The notes under the pieces were generated by a model, which worked only from the letters and a program-made list of their open reading frames with translations, did not search any database and was not told the DNA's origin. A stretch of DNA of 64,000 bases from Parasponia andersonii (taxonomy: Eukaryota; Streptophyta; Magnoliopsida; Rosales; Cannabaceae). Positions 10,201 through 21,700 of this stretch are shown here, piece by piece. The stretch spans positions 258,526-322,525 of the forward strand of contig JXTB01000205.1 in the NCBI GenBank assembly GCA_002914805.1, given 5' to 3'. Made by a program: the position numbers and the translations under genes. Positions within the stretch are counted from its first letter, which is position 1. Each line of letters begins with the position of its first letter.

Positions 10201-11617
10201 AGGAGCCATTTAAGAAAAAAGAGTAATTGTATTAACCACTTTAATTGTATATTGATAGTTAAAGTATAGTTTTAAAGGATAAGAAGATATTTTATAGATA
10301 AAAGTAATATTTAGACCAAGAACATATTTTCTATTATGTACAAAATATGCACTCAATTTAGCATTTAACATTTTACTATTGTAATATGCTAAATGTAACA
10401 TTTGTGAATTAAATTTTGACATATTAATTTAAAAGTGAAAATATTTAATAGAAGCTACTCATTATCTCTCAAAAAATCTCATCTTCATGCTATGACACTT
10501 TCTTTTCTCTTAATTTCTACCTAACTAGATCTCCTTCTCTTTCTTTGGTAGGTTTCATTTTTTTTTTCTTTTAATTTAATAATCCTTTCATTAGCATGAA
10601 TGTCTTTACCCTGTAGACTTATTGTCATAGGAATTTTGTTTTATCAGCTTTCAATCTCTGTAAATTATTATTATTATTTTACAGTTATTTTATAGATCCG
10701 AGTTTTATATGATTCAAATATGAAATATTTTGATCATAAATAATGTACTGTTCACCTAGATGAATTTTATTATAATCAATTATATACTTCGGTATGATGA
10801 AATGATCTTTCATGTTTTGCGTTGTGAAAAATATAGATTTTATAATGTCTTCAGGGTTCATTAGCCATTTGGTAAAAAGTGAATATACATTCATTGTGGG
10901 TATGGTGACTAAACTTTATCTAGCAATAGAATTATTACTAACAATGCAAACTTTCTATTAAGAGACGATGGTGATAGCTCTTGTAGTTTTTCGGAATTAA
11001 TTGGCTTATGTATTGTTGATTATAATTTATTCGGTAATTTTTTTTATTTTATAATGAGAAAAATAAAGAATTTCCTCCTTAAAAAGAAAAATGTAACATT
11101 GACTAATCTTTTCACAAAAGACATAGTCTTAGTTGGGACGTTTGCGAGTATGAGAACTAAACTGAGACACCATCAATATTTGTGCATCATATTTAAGAGG
11201 GTTATGCATGTTTTTCCAAAAACGAAGAAGAAATGGGCGCGCCCAAATATCTCTCATTGTTAATTGTTATTAATTTTTCTCATGATCATCCGAATTTCTC
11301 TTAACCATAATAACGACGTCGACTGTAATGTGAGAAGTGTAAAAAATAAATAAAAATTCCATAATAAATTATCAAATTAGAGTAAACAAATTGAGAACGA
11401 AAAAAAAAAAAGAAAAAAAAAATTATACAAAGCACAAATATACACGAACGCAAATGAAAAGCGTGAAATTACACCTGACACGCTCACAGCTCACTCGCTT
11501 ACTCGCATCGCATATACTCTCTCTCTCTCTCTGGTTTCGTCCTCTTTGACAAAACTCTAGTTTTCTAAGGTTTTTTTTTTTTTTTTTGCCGTTTTGTTTG
11601 TGCCGCCACTATTTTCT

Positions 11618-11734
11618 ATGCGCCTCCAGCTTCTTCTTCTTCTTCTTCCCGACCTAGGGTTTCTAGGGTTTTTAGAGACCACCGTCGTTGGGCCGTCTAA
11701 GGTTTCTCGAGCTGGATTCTCTCTCTTTCATTAG
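11618..11734 (+). CDS. Upstream ORF 1 in the RAPTOR leader (38 aa)
   Basis: ATG at 11618, TAG at 11732-11734. The predicted peptide starts MRLQLLLLLLP, a leucine run encoded by the CTT repeat. It ends 266 bp before the RAPTOR ATG and does not overlap it. Whether it is transcribed depends on the unmapped start site. If so, it would be expected to lower main-ORF translation. Confidence 0.4.
   Translation: MRLQLLLLLLPDLGFLGFLETTVVGPSKVSRAGFSLFH
11653..11672 (+). promoter_or_regulatory. Telo-box pair (AGGGTTT)
   Basis: Two AGGGTTT motifs occur within 20 bp (CTAGGGTTTCTAGGGTTTTT). The telo-box AAACCCTA is a known element in promoters of plant translation and growth genes. Its position inside a likely leader and inside upstream frame 1 makes the assignment tentative. 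Confidence 0.5.
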
Positions 11735-11744
11735 ACGAATCTCC

Positions 11745-11777
11745 ATGCGCCGCTGGTTCAGCGGCTTCGTTGATTAG
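11745..11777 (+). CDS. Upstream ORF 2 in the RAPTOR leader (10 aa)
   Basis: ATG at 11745 to TAG at 11775-11777 encodes MRRWFSGFVD. It begins 10 bp after upstream ORF 1 ends. A third very short frame lies at 11925-11951 (8 aa). Confidence 0.35.
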   Translation: MRRWFSGFVD

Positions 11778-12000
11778 TTACTTCTCCCAATCACTGTTAT
11801 TGTCGTCCTTACTGTTCTCTCTCGTCGTCTCTTTGTGCCTTTCTCGACCCCCTAAGGGGACCCCTAAGATAAACTAGGTTTTATCGATTGAATTGTGCCT
11901 TTTTTTTCTTTTTTTTTTTGGAAATGGTTTCTCGATTAGGGCAGGGTTGATTGATCTTTTGGCTGTTGGTTCTGTTTATTGAGGCTTCTTTTCGATTTGA

Positions 12001-14687
12001 ATGGCATTGGGGGATTTGATGGCCTCCCGGTTTTCGCAATCTTCGGTGGCGGTGGTATCGAACCACTTGGATGAGTGCGTTTCCAGCCATGACGATGGGG
12101 ATTTGAGTTCGCAGAGAAGGGATTCGGAAACTGCCAGTAGTAGTTATGGCAATGGCACAACTGCCACCGCCACCAGCATGGCCTACTTGCCTCAAACAGT
12201 TGTGCTCTGCGAGTTTCGGCATGAGGCGTTTGAGGCTAGTCTTCCCGCCGGTCCATCGGATAGTGGCTTGGTCTCGAAATGGCGGCCTAAAGAACGAGTT
12301 ATCCCCTTTCTTTCAATTCATTCCGTTCTTTTTCTTAATTGTTTGTTGAAATGGTTGTTCTGCGAATGTACCTGCATCAATTTGAAATTGAGTTGATATA
12401 TTCTTAGGTGATATATTAATTACTAGCTTCCAAATTGATACAGCAATTTGAATTTGAGTAGATATACTAAGGTTTTACACAGGCATGCTATTATACAGTA
12501 GAACGATTATACTAGTTTTCAAGCATATGGCATCACATCCTATATCGTGTAGTACTTGTCTAAGTTTTGGTATTTAATTCTTAAAAAAGTATATTGTTCC
12601 TTCAATAGGGAGTTGTACTTATCATGGAAGTTTTTCATATATTAATCTTTACTTTAAATTTTGCTTGGGATATATGTCAACATTAACTCACAGACACACA
12701 CGACAATTAGAAAAATAGGTCAAAGCCTCAAAGCAGCTAGCATGAGCCAAGGTTGGTTGAAGTTTTGGGTTTTATGGGATGAAGCTGATAGTAAGTGACA
12801 GGAAGTTGTAAAGACCACGATTTTCATTTTAAAATAAAAATGAAATGTCAGAATAAGGTGTTAAAAGACTTGGTTGGCTTATGACTGGTTTGTGCCCTTT
12901 CTGTTAGGTGATACACTGAATACAGTTTCTAGGTTTTTCTGGAAGATTTAGTTTGTTCACGTGTGAAAGAGGTCTCAAAATCGAAAAGAAAAGTGTCACA
13001 AAAACGTTTTAGCTGGTATAGAGGTTTCTACAGGAAGCATAGCCTTTTAATCTCTTATTAGAGATGCTTAACCTGGATGATTATAATCTGTTAAGAATTT
13101 CTGAAGAATTGGCCAGCTCATGTTTCTCTCTCTCTCTCTCCCTCTCTTAGTTTTTATTTATTTTTTATTTGGTGTAATAGTTGGCCACGTAATCATGTTG
13201 TAAAGGGAAAGAATAAATCATTTGGATTAATTAGAGATGTTTTTCTTCCTAATTAGTGAGATGATTTTATTCTCTTCTATTTTTTTTCACCCTTTTGGTT
13301 TTTGTTCGTCCTGCATAATAGTTAGTTTCTTGCTTTATCTTAGTCTGGTTTGAGAATAATGGTTACACTACATTTATTATGTGCATGCCTGCTTATTTTA
13401 ACTTGTAATTCTTTTTCTGATGCAGATGAAAACTGGATATGTTGCCTTAGTATTATGTTTAAACATTAGTGTTGATCCCCCAGATGTAATTAAGATATCT
13501 CCCTGTGCTAGAATGGAGTGCTGGACAGGTGCTTTATTAACTATCTTTGTAGCACATGTCTTCCTAAAGTGTTTTATTTGCATTAGTCCATTGACTTTTG
13601 TTTGTTCTCTTATCCATTATTTGCAGATCCTTTTTCTATGGCACCCCAAAAGGCTCTTGAGACAATTGGAAAAAACTTGAGCACCCAGTATGAAAGGTGG
13701 CAACCAAGGGTGAGGATATTATTGGCTTGTACAATGTTTATAAAGTATTATCTTAAATTTAATTTTATTTACCTTGAAGATATTTGAGCAGGCACGATAT
13801 AAGGTTCAGCCCGATCCTACTGTCGATGAAGTGAAGAAACTTTGTAATACATGTCGCAGATGTGCTAAATCTGAGAGAGTCCTTTTTCATTATAATGGCC
13901 ATGGTGTGCCTAAGCCGACTTCTAATGGTGAAATTTGGGTCTTCAATAAGGTCTTCTATTGCTGTGAAGCTCTTTTTTGTGCTTTAATTTAACAAATTAC
14001 TGGAATCTTGCTTTGTTCTTGCTGACGATATTGGTATAACAGAGTTATACGCAGTATATCCCCTTGCCAATCAGTGATCTTGACTCCTGGTTGAAGACAC
14101 CCTCGATATACGTCTTTGATTGCTCTGCTGCTGGGAATATTGTGAATGCTTTCATTGAGGTAGGACATTAGTTATCAATTTGTAATTTAAAGTTACGATG
14201 CGACTGGAATTCATATTCTGTAATTTGGATATATACTGACTTGATTTGATGGTTTGGCAGCTTCACGATTGGAGTGCTTCTAGCACCTCCGGATCCACTA
14301 GGGATTGCATTCTGCTTGCAGCTTGTGAAGCACATGAGACTCTTCCCCAGAGTGCTGAATTTCCTGCAGATGTGTTTACGTCTTGTCTCACAACACCTAT
14401 CAAGATGGCATTGAGATGGTGAGCTTTGGTCACTTGTTTGTCACGGAGTTTTATCACGATTATGCATATTTATTTAAGTTTGTGCTGTTTTCTGGGTCTG
14501 ACTTATGCTGTCTCATGCCATATTCAGTTTTTCCTAGTTATTTTCAGTTTGCTGACTGAAATTCTTTCTACTGAGTTGTTTCTTTCAAAGTTGTATTAGT
14601 TAAATGAAAATTGGTGTTACTTTCTTAATGCTATTTTTCTTTTGAACAGTTTGTTATTATAATGTGTGAATGCTATAATACATATGC

Positions 14688-14721
<34 letters not shown>

Positions 14722-17700
14722 CCATGGACAAGGCATATATGCCATTATAGTGCCATTTGTGGATTCTGCTTACATGATAGGCCATATTTTGACCATGTTT
14801 TTCCCTTTAGCTTCCGTCATATCTGTGGGTTCATGTTTGTGTTGTGTTTTCACTTTGTGATCAGTTTTGTTATGGATGATTGACTTCTGATCAATATAGA
14901 TCTCTTTGGAGAACTTATATTGGCTTCTAGAAGTAGTTATTGGTTGGATTAATTTAGGTGAACTCGTGTGTTAATCAGACTGGCATGCATCTCATTTGAA
15001 GACATCTCATCTTCCATTTTTTGTATCCAATGATACACATCAAATTTCTGACCATTGTTCACCATCTCAAACAGCTCCTGCATTTACCTTGTGCACTTCA
15101 TGAAGATCCTAAAATTACTAATAAAGATTGGTAGCTATCTCTAATTTGTCCGGTTGTTTCATCTTAAGTACAGCAGATCAATTTGGGCTAGAGTTTTTTG
15201 TGGTCACAGAATAGTTATACTTTATACATGTTTGATATGTGCAGTATAATGGTCTACAATCTCTATCAAAATGTATTAGGCTTGGTTGGATAAGATAGGA
15301 AGGATTCATGTACCTTCTGTTGGTAATGTCATGACATGAAATTCGATGAGTTGATGATACACAATCAAAAACACTTATTGGGAAGCTGTGTTCTCTTCCT
15401 TACTCTTCCCCCTTTAGGTTCCCTGGTCCTCTGATTGGACTATCGTCTCTATCATGTTTTCATCAATCAAATTGATCTTTTTTCTGTTCCTATCTAACAA
15501 ACGAGCCAAAATCATTACAAGCTTAACCAGAATAAGAGTTGAGTTTTTATTTTTATTTGTGGCTCTGAGCTCAGAGTAATTCATTTGACATACACGAGAC
15601 AACCTTTAGTGCTCTGATTTTTTTTTCACCTCTCTTATAATGTATTCATTTTTCATATTTAGTCATGTTTCCGATTTTTTTTGTTAAGTTCTTCCAAATA
15701 TTTATTTGTTCGACTTTAAAGGACATTGATCATATGCTTCCTTATTGCTTGATTAAGTTTTTGGTGCTTAGAGTAATATAACTGCGTGACAAGCCATCAA
15801 TGGGGTATATCTAAGTTCATGGTGAAGATGCTGGTGTTTTTACTTTTATCTTTGTTTTGCTGACGATTCACTTTTGTATATTTCTAGGTTGCTGATGATC
15901 ACGTTATTTTGTTTGATCTAATTTTGTTCAAATGATCAATGGATTTTTAGTTTTGAACACATTATGAACCTCTCAGTATTCTGGGGAGTAGGAAAAATGA
16001 TAATACTTCTCAGGCCAATTTCAATGTATATATTTCTTCTCATGGTCATTCCCAGTTTTATTCTCGGGTGTAGCATCCTTGTACAATGCTTGACTCATTA
16101 CAAATCTTTAGAGTTACGTCTGTTGGTTAAAAAAGAAGATATACCTGATCTTCTTGGTGAAGTAATTTCTCGCGTTGTTGGTGCCTATAAACAGATTACC
16201 CTAGTTTGCAGAGGTTGCTGGGTTGGTTTTAACGGATGATTTGAACATTTGAACTGTAAGTTGTGTGTAGATGTTTTCTGTTACGTTCATTTTAAGGTTT
16301 AGCCTGTGGCTAAATTCACCACCATCGTTACATTTTGATATGGGACTTGCACTTAACTGTAATATCTAATTCGTATATATGTGCTGTTTTGATTTGATCT
16401 GATCAATTAGCTTATAATGATTTTATTTGCAAAGAAATTATGTATTCTTGTCTATCTTAATGGAAGGTGAGATTCTGGTTCTGATTTTATTTTCAGATTT
16501 TTCCTTTATGGTCTGGATACTTCTGACCTTTCTAGCTTTTTCTGGGAACTGTGAACTTAACATTAGCGGTCTTGAATTCATTTTTTCTTGTGTTATTTTA
16601 CCTTCTGCTTTATCTTGCTCAATACTCCATGTGTTTGCCATCCTATTGCTGGATGGTAGCGGTTTCATAAGGCACCCTGTTCTCAGGTTTTGCAGACGTT
16701 CATTACTACATGAATCTCTTGACGAGTCACTAATTGATAAAATCCCTGGCCGCCAAAATGACCGGAAAACACTTTTGGGGGAATTAAATTGGATTTTCAC
16801 TGCAGTGACGGATACCATTGCCTGGAACGTACTGCCGCATGGTAATTTTTTTCTTGCTCCATGGTCTGTTTCTTTGATCTTGAAGACCCTTTATGATCCT
16901 TTTGTTGCTATATGTTGCTGATACCTTTGTATTCTGCTGCAGAGCTTTTCCAGAGGCTGTTCAGGCAGGATTTGTTAGTCGCCAGTCTTTTTCGAAATTT
17001 TTTACTTGCTGAGCGAATTATGCGTTCTGCAAATTGTTCCCCAATCTCTCACCCATTGTTGCCACCTACCCATCAGCATCACATGTGGTACTACAAGAGA
17101 TCCCTATGAAGTAAATGCTTTAGTGTTTTATTGGTTCGATTGTCACTCTGTGACTAATGCATACTGCAGGGATGCGTGGGACATGGCTGCTGAATTATGC
17201 CTTTCTCAGCTTCCATCGTTGGTTGAGGATCCCAATGCAGATTTCCAGGTGCGTTTATTTGTGTGGGGTATTTTCTTCGTCTATCTGTTTCCTTAATATT
17301 GAACATTGTTTTATCTGATTAGCCTTTTACAGGTTTGTGATATTTGAGGTTCGTCACTCACATTAGCATGTTTTTTTTGTTTTCATCCAGCCAAGTCCTT
17401 TTTTCACTGAACAGTTGACAGCTTTTGAGGTTTGGCTTGACCATGGATCTGAACACAAGAAACCACCAGAACAGTTGCCTATCGTTCTTCAGGTGTGCAG
17501 TGTTACATTTGGTGCTTATCAGTTTTGGCGTGTGACCAACTTCTCTAGGATGAAGTTTCTAATACTTTAATTTTGATCCTGCTTTCTCTAGTTTTTCACG
17601 GTTACCATTTAGTGACCATTCCTGATTTATATTGTTGTATTCCATTAATTGAGTTTCTCATGCAAGGATTTGTGATTAAAATCTGGTACATTTTATGCAC

Positions 17701-18522
17701 TTCTTACATGATAGGTAAAATCAAGGTTTGTATTAATCAAAGTTTATTTGTTACTGCTGGCATTTTTTCTTTTCTAAGGATGAAAATGCAGAAGAGCTGT
17801 TTTCTGGCATGGCCAAGCAAATCATTATTGGTATTGCTTAGACTAGAAGTTTGAAAGTATTGCTTATATGATGAACATATGATTATATATTAGAATTCAC
17901 TATTTCCTAATTTTGTCAGAAAGTCATTTATTGCCACCACTCTAGTTCCTTTTCTGATTTATTCACCGTAGGACCATGAGTGAAGTTGGGTTGATTTTCT
18001 GAAAGCATTTTGTGGTTTAGGTTTTATTTGTTTGTGATTGCTTCTGGTTAATTTTCTCCCACTAGATGGATCCTTCTTTCTAGTCTTTAATTGGGAGAAA
18101 GTATTCCCATTTCCTTGCACTTTTCTGTATCCTAACAGTTGGAATACAAATTTCTCTTCAGGTTTTACTTAGTCAGTGCCATCGATTTCGAGCTCTGGTT
18201 CTTCTTGGAAGATTCCTTGATATGGGGCCCTGGGCTGTAGATCTGGTACTTTGTTGGCTTCAGGTCTCCTTTATTTGGTAGTGGAATGTAAAGCTATACT
18301 TTTTTTTTTATCACCTTTGTCTCTTTCCAGGCCTTGTCTGTTGGAATATTTCCGTATGTTCTGAAGATGTTGCAAACGACAACTCCAGAACTACGACAGA
18401 TTCTTGTGTTCATCTGGACGAAGATTCTTGCTCTTGATAAGGTTTGTCTACGTTCTTCAAGCTATACCTTGTCTAAAAGGCTTTGTAATTTTGTTTATAG
18501 TTCTTTACAGACTGCTTTTGCT

Positions 18523-18598
<76 letters not shown>

Positions 18599-18684
18599 CT
18601 TTTTGTGGTGGAAATGAAATTTTATTTCTGGTTTGGTTGTTGATGGTTGTTTTTTTATAACTATTTTTTGGTTTTTTTTATTTT

Positions 18685-18717
<33 letters not shown>

Positions 18718-21700
18718 TTTAATCATTTTGCTTTGAAATGACTTTTGTTTTGTGGATGATAGTCATGTCAGGTAGATCTAGTGAAGGATGGGGGTCATAT
18801 ATATTTCATCAGGTTTCTTGATAGCCTAGAAGCATATCCAGAACAGCGTGCAATGGCTGCGTTTGTTTTGGCAGTAATTGTGGATGGTCACCGACGGGGT
18901 CAGGAAGCATGTATCGAAGCAGATTTGATACATGTTTGCTTGAACCACCTTCAGGGTTCAACTCCAAATGACGCACAAACTGAGCCCCTATTTCTTCAGT
19001 GGCTTTGCCTGTGTCTGGGAAAGCTATGGGAGGATTTTCCTGAGGCTCAAATAATGGGTTTAAGGGAAGATGCTCTTGCTATATATGCCCCTCTGCTCTC
19101 TGCACCCCAACCAGAGGTTCACCTTCTTTACTTTATGAAGGCATACATAGTTTTTATTTATTTTTTGTTTCTGTACAAGATGGATTATTTCTACTTCTGC
19201 TTCTAACTTGTGTATCTTACTTACTCGTCATATTTTCAGGTGAGGGCTTCTGCTGTTTTTGCATTGGGTACCCTTCTCGATGTGGGTTCTGACTTGTGTA
19301 GGGATGGTGTTGGAGGAGATGAAGAATGTGATAATGATGAAAAGATTAGGGCAGAAATTAGCATCATTAAAAGCCTATTAAGCGTTGCTTCAGATGGAAG
19401 TCCATTAGTCAGAGCTGAAGTTGCTGTTGGTATGTGGTTTGTCGTCAAAATTTCTCTGTTCATTTGTTGAATTGTTTATTACTTCTGGGTACTTGTTTGC
19501 ATCAGGTTGGTATTATGTGGTTTGCCCGGACAAATCTACCCCCATTTCCTGCTGTGCACTATATTGCTTGAGAGACAATATACTAACTGAGAGCTAATTA
19601 AGTTTGATTTCCTCTCCATCCTGGCAGCTCTAGGGAGATTTTCCTTTGGCCACAACAATCGTCTCAAGTCAATTGCTGCAGCATATTGGAAACCTCAGCC
19701 CAGTTCTCCTTTGAATTCCTTGCCTTCGTTGGCTCATTTAAAAAGTCCAAATAGTGTTGTCCCATCTCAAATTGGTCCAATATCGAGAGTTGGCACTGAC
19801 AGCTCACCTCTTGTTCGAGATGGAAGGGTCTGCACTAGCAGCCCTCTTGCTACTTCTGGAATTATGCATGGTTCTCCATTGTCGGATGATTCATCTCAAC
19901 ATTCTGATTCTGGAATATTGAATGATGGTGTGAGCAATGGAGTCATTAACCACTCAATGCCAAAACCCATGGACAATGCGATGTATTCGCAATGTGTATC
20001 AGCCATGTGTACTTTGGCCAAGGATCCTTCTCCACGCATTGCTAGGCTTGGTCGCAGGGTGCTGGCTATTATAGGGATTGAACAAGTGGTGGCAAAACCT
20101 GTAAAAGCTTCTGGTAGTAGTGTTCGGCCTGGTGAACCTATGACGACGACTCCTTTTGGATTGGTCCGTTCCTCTTCATGGTTTGATATGAACGGAGGAG
20201 GTACTTTTATTTTTTGTCCGCTTCATTATATGCAAGGACAATCATATTTTTTGCACCATATACTTGTTATATTTGCATGATATTTATTAATTTTTTTTTT
20301 GATGATATTAACAGGCCACATGCCTTTAACCTTCCGAACTCCTCCTGTTAGCCCTCCTCGACCTAGTTACTTAATGGGGATGCGTAGAGTTTGCTCGTTA
20401 GAGTTTAGACCTCATTTAATGAGTTCTCCAGACTCTGGACTAGCTGGTCCACTTATAGGTTCTGGGGGATCTTCTGCTTCTACAGAACGTAGTCTTCTTC
20501 CACAATCAACTATCTACAATTGGAGTTGCGGGCACTTTTCAAGGCCACTTCTTACTGTGGCAGATGATAGTGAAGAAATATTAGCCAAAAGAGAGGAGAG
20601 AGAAAAGATTGCCTTGGAGCACATAGCAAAATGCCAACATTCTTGTGGGTTTTTATTGTTATTGTTTATTGTTTAATGTTTAATGTTTAATATATCATCA
20701 TCTTAAATACCTCTCTGAGTTTCAGCTGGGGTTCTAATGTTTTTATTTGTCGTTTTTTATGTTGTTGGTCAGCTGTAAGCAAGCTTAGTAATCAAATTGC
20801 TAGGTGGGATACAAAATTTGAGACAGATACGAGGACAATCTTGCTGCAACCATTCTCGCCTATTGTAATTGCAGCAGATGAGAATGAGCGAATTGGGTAT
20901 GCTGCTCTTTTCGAGCCTTTTCAATTAGGAGATAATGATATTGTGAATCTTATTTATGGGACTTGACAATGAAGGATCTCATGTCGGGATTTTGAAAAAT
21001 GGCAAGACTTGAATTTGCATAGACAATCAATCCCATTGCACATTTGCAGTCCTGCTTACCGATATTTGTTGTCTATTTGATGTTAGATGTTTCAGGATAG
21101 TCACTTTGTAGACCCACTATGGGCACAAATATTATGGTTCTTTACAATATGACACCATTTTTTTTTTTTCCAAATTCCAGCTGAGATCAATCAAATTCAT
21201 GGTTAGTATTATAATCTATTTATTTTAGGCATAACGGTGGTCCTGTTTTCTGTAACTTATAGAAGCTGGGTGCTGGGGATGTTAAATGATTGTTTTTCAC
21301 TTGACATAACTGGAATAGAATTGGTGTTTTCAAGGTCTATTTTGCACCAAGTCCTCTATTGATTAATGCTTTTCAAATTTCCGCTTATTGAATTGGTCAA
21401 TCAATTCACTGTTAAAAAAAAAAAGAACTTATTACATCTGGTTTCTCAATCCTTGATATGGTCAGTCTTCTAGGGTAAAAAGTGGGCTGGTTTATGGAAT
21501 GAAGTTTAGAGTAAGTTTGTTGCTGCTGCTTCATCTGAAATGGGCTTGTTTTTTTGATCCCTAGTTTTGTTTATCACTTTCTTTCATTTGATGAATATCA
21601 CATGCTCAGTCTTCTAGGGTAAAAAGTGGGCTGGTTTATGAAATGAATTAAGAGTAAGTTTGTTGCTGCTGCTTCATCTGAAATGTGCTTTGTTTTTTGA

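Larger units (their letters stand above)
9332..11499. other. Non-coding, AT-rich, upstream of RAPTOR
   Basis: No coding signal. It contains T-runs (9522-9542), a four-unit degenerate repeat, a 35-bp tandem duplication and A-rich tracts near 11400-11420. The last few hundred bases presumably include the RAPTOR promoter; I see no convincing TATA box. Confidence 0.5.
11500..12000 (+). promoter_or_regulatory. RAPTOR 5' leader / core promoter region
   Basis: Pyrimidine-rich sequence precedes the RAPTOR start: a (CT)n run at about 11517-11532 and CTT repeats at about 11631-11648, both common around plant transcription starts. A telo-box pair and three short upstream reading frames lie here (separate entries). 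The transcription start is not determinable from sequence alone. Confidence 0.55.

Noticed and set aside
11881-12222. Minus-strand open frames opposite RAPTOR exon 1
   Set aside because: Low-complexity lysine-rich readings antisense to a well supported coding exon, with no domain.
15964-16239. Open frame of 91 codons in RAPTOR intron 6
   Set aside because: Hydrophobic T-rich reading without motifs, fully inside an intron whose flanking exons splice in phase.
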